The position numbers and the translations under genes are program-made. 8,886 nt of DNA from Caldifarciminota bacterium (GTDB lineage: Bacteria > WOR-3 > Hydrothermia > UBA1063 > CAJXJZ01), in assembly GCA_027073945.1 (NCBI GenBank), contig JALTEL010000239.1, positions 1-8,886 of the forward strand, read 5' to 3'. Below, piece by piece: positions 1 to 7,452 of this stretch. Positions within the stretch are counted from its first letter, which is position 1, and each line of letters begins with the position of its first letter. The notes beneath the pieces are model-generated. The model saw nothing but the letters and a program-made list of their open reading frames with translations. It had not been told where the DNA came from and made no database searches.

Positions 1-464
1 GCGATTATCAGTCTTGAAAATATATTAAACAGAGAGAACTTAAAAGATACTAAAGAAGATATCAAGAGATTACTTTTTGAAGAATTAATACAGGGAAAAC
101 ATAAAGTTAATGCAATTGTATGCTTAAAGTATTTTCAGGATAATGAAACATTACTTAAGTTGCTAGAAAACATTATTGATGGCGACGACCGAATAGCTAC
201 AGCAGCTATCGAAAGTATCAATACAATTTGTAGTGAGCGAAAAGAAGGAATACCAATTTTTTTTATCATTATGCGGAGTTATTATTGTTGATAAGCGAAA
301 AACAAAAAATCGTCAATTCCATGATAGAAATCCTTCAAAGTCAAAAAAATACATCTGCTGTTAACGTTATCGAGAAAACAATAGATAGAGGCAGATTTTC
401 CGAATATGGAGAAAAAAGGGACTGGGTTGAAACAAATAGAATGCTAAGCAGGATCGGAGATTAG
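1..464 (+). pseudogene. C-terminal part of a helical HEAT-like repeat protein, frame broken at a T8 run
   Basis: The gene enters from the left edge, so the N-terminus is missing. Frame 1 is open from base 1 to a TGA at 289-291 (96 codons) and reads as amphipathic helices, for example around KVNAIVCLKYFQDNETLLKL. At 257-264 there are eight T. Reading on in frame 3 from base 264 restores a sensible protein (YHYAELLLLISEKQKIVNS and so on) to the TAG at 462-464, giving about 155 residues in all. The similar helical character on both sides of the T run, and the way the second frame runs to just 6 nt before cmr1, make one ancestral gene likely. The helix-pair spacing resembles HEAT or armadillo repeats, but no family can be named. 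A one-base loss, a sequencing error in the homopolymer, or -1 ribosomal slippage would all explain it. Base composition is clearly AT-richer than the operon that follows. Confidence 0.6.
257..264 (+). other. T8 homopolymer, site of the frame change
   Basis: Eight consecutive T. In frame 1 the codons are ATT TTT TTT, so bases 258-264 form an in-phase T TTT TTT heptamer, a valid -1 slippery site. Slipping back one base continues in frame 3 as Y-H-Y-A-E-L. Without slippage, frame 1 ends 25 nt later. I did not see an obvious strong stimulatory hairpin just downstream. Confidence 0.5.
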
Positions 465-470
465 AATGCC

Positions 471-1637
471 ATGAACGTGAATTTCAGAACACTAACCCCT
501 TTATGGACAGGCGGCACTGATAAAAATAGTCAGCGTATCCATGAGACCGGCATCATTGGGTCACTGCGCTGGTGGTATGAAGGTATAATCCGAGGAAAGG
601 GTGGCTATGCCTGTAAGGGTGCTGAGTATAAGGGCAATAATGGAAAGCCATGCCGATACAACCCTAAGGAAGGGAAAGACAGGGCATTTCAGGCAATTTG
701 CCCGGCGTGCAGGCTATTCGGCTGCACTGGATGGCGGAGGCAATTTAAGATAGAAATTTCAGGGCTGGAAGAAATACCGCTTTTTTTCTGGGCCAGCAAT
801 GGCGTCTACTCCATGGCAGGAAATTGGTTGTGGCGTATGTTCGGTGGAACGGATACGCATGGCACAAAGCAAGGTAAGGGATCACAGGTCCGTTTTACAT
901 TTGGAGTAAAAGCCCTGTGGGGGGAGAAGGCTGTTCTCAAGATAACTCCATTAGGATTCAATGAAAAAGAAATTGAAAGTAAATTATCATATCTATTGAG
1001 CAGGATTGAAAATCTTGGTGCGAAACCTCAAAACGGATTTGGACAGGTTGAGTTTTTGGACCTGAGTGAGGATTACATTAATGAAGGGGAAAAACTTGTT
1101 TCAGAAGATGCGGAAATGAGCAAGTCCCTGAACAAGAAAAACCCTTCCATGTTTTTTTCAACCGCTCCAGAATACTTCTTTACACAAAATTATGAACTGG
1201 ATGCGCAATCAGTCGAAGAATATCGGGAAAATGGCAGAGTGATCGGAGTTGATTCCGATTTTCAGAGATTCAAGCAGAAGTTTATCCCATGTGCATTTAA
1301 TATTCGATATAAAAGTTCAGCCAAGAATCCATCTACAGGTCTTGGCATGGATATAGGATTACGGCCATTTTTGAAGGACAAGTTTTCAAAAAAGATTGTC
1401 AATATCCTGATGGGTAATGGAGATCCTAAGACAGAAGGGGAAAGAAGCGGTGGAAGGCTCGGAGTGAGCCATCTATATAGAAAAGACAACTCAGGGAAAT
1501 ATGCTTTAAAGATATGGGGGCATGTGCCTCCAGACGCTGGTATAGAGCGCGCGACAGTGGAGAGAGAAATTGAAAACTTTCTCACAAAACATCATGTTCC
1601 GAATTTTAAAAAAGCAAGATCCACAAATGGAGTTTAA
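471..1637 (+). CDS. cmr1: Cmr1, RAMP capping subunit of the type III effector complex
   Basis: 388 residues. The N-terminus has the Cmr1 signature: TPLWTGG at residues 9-15, GIIGSLRWWYEGIIRG at 27-42, and a cysteine cluster C48, C61, C77, C80, C85 around ICPACRLFGCTGWRR. A glycine loop (GAKPQNGFG, 183-191) closes the first ferredoxin-like fold. The second fold begins near FIPCAFNIRY (271-280) and includes RSGGRLGVSHLYR (325-337). This two-RAMP-fold layout and length are usual for Cmr1. In characterised Cmr complexes Cmr1 sits at the guide 3' end beside Cmr6 and helps in target binding. The start is the first ATG after an in-frame TAG at 462-464. The best ribosome site, GGAG at 456-459, is 11 nt away, longer than ideal. 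It leads the operon, 2 nt before the next gene. Confident on family. Confidence 0.93.
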   Translation: MNVNFRTLTPLWTGGTDKNSQRIHETGIIGSLRWWYEGIIRGKGGYACKGAEYKGNNGKPCRYNPKEGKDRAFQAICPACRLFGCTGWRRQFKIEISGLEEIPLFFWASNGVYSMAGNWLWRMFGGTDTHGTKQGKGSQVRFTFGVKALWGEKAVLKITPLGFNEKEIESKLSYLLSRIENLGAKPQNGFGQVEFLDLSEDYINEGEKLVSEDAEMSKSLNKKNPSMFFSTAPEYFFTQNYELDAQSVEEYRENGRVIGVDSDFQRFKQKFIPCAFNIRYKSSAKNPSTGLGMDIGLRPFLKDKFSKKIVNILMGNGDPKTEGERSGGRLGVSHLYRKDNSGKYALKIWGHVPPDAGIERATVEREIENFLTKHHVPNFKKARSTNGV

Positions 1638-1639
1638 AC

Positions 1640-2911
1640 ATGGACACTGAAAATAAACTTTTTCCATTGGAATATAATGCCGGTGAGATAGGCCGTGTTT
1701 TGAAAAGTAAAGAAATGAGGCCTTATGCCAAAATATGGTTTCTTACATCAACTCTCCATACCCAGTATAAAGAATTGAGCCGTTCATACTACAGAGATAT
1801 CATTGATAAAACAAAAGGCGAGTACAAATCAGATGAAATCATCCCGCAGAGCGCCCTTCATGAATCCATCATGCCTGAAAAGGCGCCATCGGAACTTTTA
1901 AGGCATCTGCCTTTCGGTTCCTGGCTGCTCAAATTTACCTTTCAATTGAAAAAACCATATATCAGTCGGGATGACGCGCCATTTTACATTATCGATAATC
2001 CCGTACGCAAGGATAAGGTTTATAAAATTCCAATGGTTTCCTCTGCTCAGTGGAAGGGAACGCTGCAGTCTGCCATGGCCAGGGGAATATTGTCTTCTGA
2101 AAATCCGGCGGAATTTATTGAGAGACGATTGATGTTCATTCGTTTATTCGGGAATGACAAAGATATCATGGCAGGTTTTTTTGAAGACCAGAGAGATGCC
2201 TGGGAAAAAGAATTTAGAAAACAGTTGAACAAATTTTATGGGGTAAAAAAAATAATCGACCTGCATAGAAGCGGCAGGCTCCGCTTTTTCCCATCATTCT
2301 TCGATGACATAGGGCTGGAGATCATTAATCCCCACGACCGTGAAAAGAAGACCGGGATCAATCCTATCTATATTGAATCTGTTCCAGGCGGGGGCAAGGC
2401 TCAATTCAGACTTCTCTATATCCCCCTTGACATCATGGCTAAACCAAAGGCTGAAATCACAAAAGAGGTAGCTGACGACTGGGAATTCTTAAAGCAGGGC
2501 GTAAAGGACCTCTTTACCATATACGGGTTTGGCGGAAAGATCAGCAGCGGCTTCGGGGTGGCCATGGATTCCTTTGTGGAGCAGACGGAATTGTACTGCA
2601 AGGGAATGTCAGTAAACATGATGGATGAAACAGAACGGCTTCCGAAAGAACCTTTTTTGCCTGAAGTGGTTCGAGCATTCTATGAAAAATATCCGGGTGA
2701 GGACAGGTCTTTTTCAAAAAAGGCCAAGGAATGGTCAAAGAACAAGAAAAAGCGGTCTGCATATACTAAGGCTAAAAAAGCCTATCTAAAATTTAAACAA
2801 GAATATGAACTATACAGGCGAAAAATATCGGCAATAAAAGACGAAAAAACAAACCTGACTATTCGATCATTTACTGATCTCGTGAATGTCACACTGGAGG
2901 AAACCAGATGA
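1640..2911 (+). CDS. cmr6: Cmr6-like RAMP protein with long N- and C-terminal extensions
   Basis: 423 residues; ribosome site GGAG at 1629-1632, 7 nt before ATG. The RAMP core starts near residue 93 (GSWLLKFTFQLKKPYIS). It carries the IPxVSSxxWKGxLxSA helix (130-145) that matches the IPGSSLKGxLR motif of RAMPs, then RLFGND (168-173). The block GRLRFFPSFF plus IINPHDREK (212-236) followed by PIYIESVPGG (242-251) is typical of Cmr6, as is the closing glycine loop GFGGKISSGFG (296-306). The S-S-A-Q-W variant of the GSSLK motif is unusual. About 90 residues precede the core, and a Lys-rich helical tail of about 110 residues follows it. Cmr6 family members are usually nearer 220-340 residues. Known role: guide 3'-end cap next to Cmr1. 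Its stop overlaps the next start as ATGA. RAMP membership is sure; the Cmr6 assignment is likely. Confidence 0.8.
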   Translation: MDTENKLFPLEYNAGEIGRVLKSKEMRPYAKIWFLTSTLHTQYKELSRSYYRDIIDKTKGEYKSDEIIPQSALHESIMPEKAPSELLRHLPFGSWLLKFTFQLKKPYISRDDAPFYIIDNPVRKDKVYKIPMVSSAQWKGTLQSAMARGILSSENPAEFIERRLMFIRLFGNDKDIMAGFFEDQRDAWEKEFRKQLNKFYGVKKIIDLHRSGRLRFFPSFFDDIGLEIINPHDREKKTGINPIYIESVPGGGKAQFRLLYIPLDIMAKPKAEITKEVADDWEFLKQGVKDLFTIYGFGGKISSGFGVAMDSFVEQTELYCKGMSVNMMDETERLPKEPFLPEVVRAFYEKYPGEDRSFSKKAKEWSKNKKKRSAYTKAKKAYLKFKQEYELYRRKISAIKDEKTNLTIRSFTDLVNVTLEETR

Positions 2912-5900
2912 GCAGTATATATCCTGCAGATCGGGCCAATGATAATGCAAAAGACTTCCTGAAAAAAAATGCCCATGCAATCCTGTTTATCGAGTTGGCG
3001 GCACTTCTTCATGATATCGGAAAATTAAGTAAAGGTTTCTTGAGGTATCGCCAGGAATGGCAGAGAAAAAAGAAAGAGCCGGATCCTCATGCCGATAAAT
3101 TTCTTGAAAAACATGAGACATTCAAGACGTTAATTCCAAAAGAGTTTAAAGATATTACTCTGGGAAAATATTCCACCACATTCGATGAAGAGGACTTCTC
3201 TATTAAAAAAGCGGTTGATGAGCATGTAAACAAGGAAAGCAACGGCGCTGTCATGAAAGTCCTAAAGGCCGCGGACCGCAATGACAGCGCCATTGACCGT
3301 AACAATCCCCTCTATTCAGCAGAGCAGAAGACCGGACAGATATTCAGGTCCAACGTGTTTGGCAACGAGTGTGGCAGCCCTGATCGTATTATCGATTTGG
3401 AAAAGCAGGATGAGTACAGGAAGAAGCTTTATCAGGAACTCGCTCGCCTTCTCCCAGATTATCTTCGCGAAGGTAATCCTGGAAAGCACCATTTCAGCTC
3501 AAGCCAGAGACGGGATATATTCACATCGGTGCGTTACGCCTTTATACACGGCCTCTCCGATACTTGCAGGCCTCAAAATGATACAACCCTCTGGGACCAT
3601 TCATATGCTGTTGCCTCTATTGCCAAGGTGTTGACGGTCCATAATCTTTTCTGCACTAAAATAGAAGATATTATCGACAAATTTCAGGATGTGAAATACG
3701 ACATATTGGGCGTTGGATGGGACGGTTTGGAATTTCTCTCTTATGGGCAGAAAATCGGGGATGTCACTGCCAGAAAAAGGATTATCGAGGAAATAAAAGA
3801 CCACATCAGGGAGATTGTTGAACATCAATACCCTGTAGGCAACACAGTATATGAGGATGATAACGGCATCTATTTTATTATGCCGGCAAATTTTACACTT
3901 ATTAAAGAAGGAGCGGACGGAGAAGGGATAAACCAATATGGTGAGTTGCCCGGCATTCTTAAAAAAGAAATTGTCAGGACGGTTTTGGAAGTCTCTGATT
4001 GTGAGATACAGCCGCGGTTTGCCCACAAGTCAGGCTGCACCCAACTCACTTATATTGTGGAGGTTATTTCTTCAATAAACAAAAAAATTCCATTCCGCTT
4101 TTCGTCTGATACCGAATTTCTGGAGCAATTGAAAGGGACTATAAAATTTCATAAAGGCGAGGAGGTATGTTCTATCTGCCGCCTGCGTCCCGCAGACAGG
4201 GAAAAATCCCAGGGTGAAAAAAAGATATGTGACATCTGTTACCAAAGACGGAGAAAAGAGGCCAAAACAAACAGGAATAAAGTGAGGTCAAAAGAAACCA
4301 TTTTTGTTGACGAGATTGTTGACCAAAACCAGCGAGCGGCCCTCATTGTTGCCAGATTTGATCTTGACCGGTGGCTTGATGGAATGATGCTTCATACCCT
4401 TTTTGTCACAGAAGCCCGAGGCATTGAAAATGAAATAAAGACCCTTAATGAAATCCAGGAATTCAAGGGAAAGGAAGAAGAGGCGAGGAAGAAACTGCAA
4501 GACGTTGTGTATGACTACAGGAGGATAACCGAGGATATTGATGCAATACTGAATAAGGAAGAGAAGGCGGAATATGTTTCATTTCTATATACCCATGGCC
4601 GTGCCTTCCCAAAAGATGAAGACGAAAGGAAAGAGAAGGCAGAGGAACTTGAAAAACTGATTGATTGCAGGTGCGAATCAGTAAAGGATCAAAAAATCTG
4701 CAAGTATAACGTTATCAACGCCAAGAGTCCCACCCCATCAACCATTCTCGATGTATGGCAGACAACCCAGAATTTTTTCAAAACCTCGGTAATAAAGGAT
4801 ATTCAGGAAAAGAGCGGCATGATCCTGCGTAACAGGGTTACCCTTGCAGCCAGGACTTCCGTTGGTGGCACTTTTGAGGCGGAGCTGGTCTGCAACGCGC
4901 AGACCGAAAAGATTGAAGTCCTGCTCACCTCCGAAAGTAATAAGGCCGACCTGATTGTCTCAAGTGATAAGCTTGAGTCCATAGACAATATTTTACAGAA
5001 ACCTTCAGAAGCGATCATAAGGATCATTGACAAGGGCTGGGATAATCCGGATCAAAATGAACTGAAGATCAAGGAAAAGGATACAACACCATATTCGCGT
5101 TATCGTGTCATTACCGCTTCCCCCTATCTGTTTATGGCAATTGTCCCGGCCGATCAGGCCGTCAAGGTCAGCCGGGATATCTACCAACAGTATCAGGAGC
5201 AATTCGGCAAGGTGACCGGCAGGTTGCCCTTCAGTATTGGCAATATCTTCTTCAGGCGGCAGATGCCCATGTTTGTGATACTGGATTCAGCGAGGAGAAT
5301 GCTCAATAACTTCGAAAGATTTTCTGCAGATGATGCGAAACTTGACGTTACCGGCAAAGAAAAAACCGCAATACAAGACGGAAGATTTGATATACGGGTT
5401 ATTCCTGACGGAAACCAGGGTAAAGAGTTCTGCTACCATATCCCTACCAGGCTGGGGAATTGTGAAACTGATTATTATCATGCTTACGCATTGCTTTGTC
5501 CAGGCAATAAAGCGTCCGGCAGGAAAGGTTTTTTTAAGACCATTGTCGGCGATGTAGTGCCTTATTCCGAGCTTGAAGAAGGCGATAAGCTGTGCCTTTA
5601 TCCCAATTATTATGATTTTTTATACCTTGACTCAAACCAGAAACGGCACGAAATCTTCAGGTCAGCCGATGAAACGGATTGTTATTTTCTGGAGGAACTT
5701 GAACAGAAATTTGTCAGGCTATGGGACAACTTGATTGCAGGAGACGGACTTCCGGGGATAACGCAGACAAAGTTAAAAAACTTAGAGGCGCTGTGGTTGA
5801 GCAAATATCAATCATGGGGCGGCAGTCACCCTATGTTCGAAAAACTCGTCAAGACGTCTCTAAATAAAGAGTTTGTCGGCATGACTGACGAAAATAAAGA

Positions 5901-6018
5901 GTTAATGATGGAAACGCTAAAAAACGGTTTGTTTTTCAGGATGATGGAACTTCAGCACACCATACTCAAAAAGAGAGTGCGTGATGATAAGGAGACTAAC
6001 AATGACAAAACCGTATGA
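2908..6018 (+). CDS. csx11: Cas10 large subunit of Csx11 type (type III-C): HD nuclease kept, cyclase motif lost
   Basis: 1036 residues; GGAGG at 2896-2900, 7 nt before ATG, start overlapping the previous stop. Order of parts: HD domain with ALLHDIGK (H35, D36), further His at 69 and 106, AADRND around D123, and LWDH at 228-231; first palm-like region with GVGWDGLEFLSYG (268-280) and YPVGNTVY (308-315); zinc ribbon C421-x2-C424 and C441-x2-C444; second palm opening with RAALIVARFDLDRWLDG (476-492); charged helical insert (about 500-600); KSPTPSTILDVWQTTQNFF (606-624), as in Cmr2/Csx11. Active Cas10 proteins have GGDD ahead of a hydrophobic strand and an ADxA helix. The equivalent place here reads TASPYLFMAIVPADQA (736-751), so no metal-binding GGDD remains. 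Length above 900 residues and the missing GGDD fit Csx11. Expected role: scaffold contacting the guide 5' end, with HD-dependent single-strand DNA cleavage but no cyclic oligoadenylate synthesis. Divergent Cmr2 is the alternative name. Confidence 0.87.
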   Translation: MSSIYPADRANDNAKDFLKKNAHAILFIELAALLHDIGKLSKGFLRYRQEWQRKKKEPDPHADKFLEKHETFKTLIPKEFKDITLGKYSTTFDEEDFSIKKAVDEHVNKESNGAVMKVLKAADRNDSAIDRNNPLYSAEQKTGQIFRSNVFGNECGSPDRIIDLEKQDEYRKKLYQELARLLPDYLREGNPGKHHFSSSQRRDIFTSVRYAFIHGLSDTCRPQNDTTLWDHSYAVASIAKVLTVHNLFCTKIEDIIDKFQDVKYDILGVGWDGLEFLSYGQKIGDVTARKRIIEEIKDHIREIVEHQYPVGNTVYEDDNGIYFIMPANFTLIKEGADGEGINQYGELPGILKKEIVRTVLEVSDCEIQPRFAHKSGCTQLTYIVEVISSINKKIPFRFSSDTEFLEQLKGTIKFHKGEEVCSICRLRPADREKSQGEKKICDICYQRRRKEAKTNRNKVRSKETIFVDEIVDQNQRAALIVARFDLDRWLDGMMLHTLFVTEARGIENEIKTLNEIQEFKGKEEEARKKLQDVVYDYRRITEDIDAILNKEEKAEYVSFLYTHGRAFPKDEDERKEKAEELEKLIDCRCESVKDQKICKYNVINAKSPTPSTILDVWQTTQNFFKTSVIKDIQEKSGMILRNRVTLAARTSVGGTFEAELVCNAQTEKIEVLLTSESNKADLIVSSDKLESIDNILQKPSEAIIRIIDKGWDNPDQNELKIKEKDTTPYSRYRVITASPYLFMAIVPADQAVKVSRDIYQQYQEQFGKVTGRLPFSIGNIFFRRQMPMFVILDSARRMLNNFERFSADDAKLDVTGKEKTAIQDGRFDIRVIPDGNQGKEFCYHIPTRLGNCETDYYHAYALLCPGNKASGRKGFFKTIVGDVVPYSELEEGDKLCLYPNYYDFLYLDSNQKRHEIFRSADETDCYFLEELEQKFVRLWDNLIAGDGLPGITQTKLKNLEALWLSKYQSWGGSHPMFEKLVKTSLNKEFVGMTDENKELMMETLKNGLFFRMMELQHTILKKRVRDDKETNNDKTV
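5989..5994 (+). promoter_or_regulatory. Ribosome binding site AAGGAG that sets the cmr4 start
   Basis: AAGGAG lies 7 nt before the ATG at 6002 and inside the end of the cas10 gene. The same frame is open back to GTG 5981 and ATG 5984, but neither has a comparable site, and both would add seven or six residues unlike other Cmr4 N-termini. The ATG at 6002 is therefore preferred. Confidence 0.75.
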
Positions 6019-7090
6019 CAAAAAACAATATTTTGCTCTAACATTAGATCCGGTTCATGTCGGCACAGGCGGTTATAGACTCGGTCATGTCGACAATACG
6101 ATCATGAGGGAACCCGGTTCGAATCTGCCGAAAATTCCAGGTTCAAGTCTTAACGGCGTCCTCCGGGCCTATACCGCTATGGTGGTACAGGGAGACACGA
6201 AAGTTGTGCCCAAGCCTAACCAAGAAGGTTTATTGTCTATTGACTGTAAAGAATATCAGAAAATGACATATTTGAGGCCTGCTTACGAAATTTTATCTAA
6301 AAAAGACGGTCAATGTAGCATCAAAATTGATAAGGATGGACAGCCACTGATCAAAAAAGATAAAGATAACAATCCAATTTACTACAGTTGCGCAGGAAAA
6401 GGCATAGGTGACGGCGAAGGTCATTGCGGACAACATGACTGTCCGGTTTGCACGGCCTTTGGCTTTTCAAGAAGCGATAAAGGGAGTTTTCAGGGTCTTG
6501 TCCAGTTCTACGATTTAAGGATTCTGCTTTTCCCTGTCTACACATCGGCAGGTACATTCTGGCTTACCAGTCCGTCCCTTCTTGAAGACGCCTTTATTGA
6601 ATGCCCTGCTAAAGGCGTAGCCGAAAATAAGTTTGCCAGTACCTTAGAGATGTCCTCATTGTATCTTGGCGGATTTGAATTTGAAAAGGACCAGGAGCAA
6701 GCCCCGGCCTTGTCATTATCTGAAGCAATACCAAAGGCCATCCGGGAAAGGGTAATTATAGTTACAGATAGTGTTTGCATAAGATTGATCAATGATAATC
6801 TTGAAGTCAGGACCTCGGTGGCAATCGACCCGGCCACCGGCGCTGCTGACGATGGTGCACTCTTTACCTATGAAGCCATTCCCCGGTCAACGGTCATGTG
6901 GTTTGATGTTGTTTATAATAGGCCTGAATATTTCCGGATAAACAAAAAAGCGATCGGGTTTAATATTGATCAACTACGTCAAACTATTGAAAAAGGCATG
7001 GGGCCACTCGAAGCCCTGGGAATCGGAGGCATGAACACCAGGGGAATGGGCCGTGTCCGCGTGTTGAACCTGGAGGTGAGCGAGCCATGA
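6002..7090 (+). CDS. cmr4: Cmr4, backbone subunit and target-RNA nuclease
   Basis: 362 residues from the ATG at 6002; overlaps cas10 by 17 nt. The N-terminus is diagnostic: DPVHVGTGG (16-24), VDNTIMREPG (30-39) and PKIPGSSLNGVLRAY (43-57). D31 stands where the catalytic Asp of Cmr4 is found (D26 in the Pyrococcus protein), in a loop that cuts target RNA at 6-nt intervals, so slicing activity is probably intact. A Cys/His group follows: C130, H141, C142, H145, C147, C150, ending in CPVCTAFGF, likely binding zinc. The C-terminal glycine loop GIGGMNTRGMGRV (residues about 342-354) is present. Several copies per complex polymerise along the guide RNA and flip out every sixth base. Length is slightly above the usual 280-340 because of a region of about 50 residues (70-125) with charged repeats. 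Its stop overlaps cmr5 as ATGA. Confidence 0.93.
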   Translation: MTKPYDKKQYFALTLDPVHVGTGGYRLGHVDNTIMREPGSNLPKIPGSSLNGVLRAYTAMVVQGDTKVVPKPNQEGLLSIDCKEYQKMTYLRPAYEILSKKDGQCSIKIDKDGQPLIKKDKDNNPIYYSCAGKGIGDGEGHCGQHDCPVCTAFGFSRSDKGSFQGLVQFYDLRILLFPVYTSAGTFWLTSPSLLEDAFIECPAKGVAENKFASTLEMSSLYLGGFEFEKDQEQAPALSLSEAIPKAIRERVIIVTDSVCIRLINDNLEVRTSVAIDPATGAADDGALFTYEAIPRSTVMWFDVVYNRPEYFRINKKAIGFNIDQLRQTIEKGMGPLEALGIGGMNTRGMGRVRVLNLEVSEP

Positions 7091-7452
7091 AAAATATTGA
7101 TTTAGCATGCGCCGAATGTGGCAACAAGTTGGCCGAGATTGAAAATATTGAGCTATCACTTGTTAATGATACCTTGGCCGTACTGCTGGAACAGGGTCTT
7201 TACAGCATGTTTCTTTTTTTGAAATCAAGGGGCTCTACCCACAAAAGTCCAGCGGAAGAGATGTACAAAAAAATTTCTTCTTTCCTTGAAAAGCGGATAT
7301 CAGATTTTAAGATGGGAGATAATGCTCTCAGCGCCATAAGAAAATATCTTCAAAATGATCCTGCCAAATTGTTCCGGGCCAAGGATATTACAGAGAAGGC
7401 CCTCGTATACGCAAGATATCATATACGTGCAAATACAAAGGATAAAAAATGA
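7087..7452 (+). CDS. cmr5: Cmr5-like small subunit
   Basis: 121 residues, the usual Cmr5 size. GGAGGTGAG at 7072-7080 gives a strong ribosome site 6 nt before the ATG, and both ends overlap neighbours as ATGA. The protein looks entirely helical: LVNDTLAVLLEQGLYSMFLFL, then a charged helix with EEMYKKISSFLEKR and a C-terminal ITEKALVYARYHIRA, which resembles the last helix of Cmr5 where the AL-xYA-R pattern is common. In Cmr complexes two or three copies form the minor filament opposite Cmr4 and hold the guide-target duplex. The first 12 residues (DLACAECG) contain a Cys pair not typical of the family. The identification rests mainly on size, helical character and position between cmr4 and the last RAMP gene. 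Confidence 0.78.
   Translation: MKNIDLACAECGNKLAEIENIELSLVNDTLAVLLEQGLYSMFLFLKSRGSTHKSPAEEMYKKISSFLEKRISDFKMGDNALSAIRKYLQNDPAKLFRAKDITEKALVYARYHIRANTKDKK

Noticed and set aside
5981..6001. Upstream GTG/ATG start for cmr4
   Set aside because: The AAGGAG site overlaps this stretch and points to the ATG at 6002; the added residues do not resemble Cmr4 N-termini.
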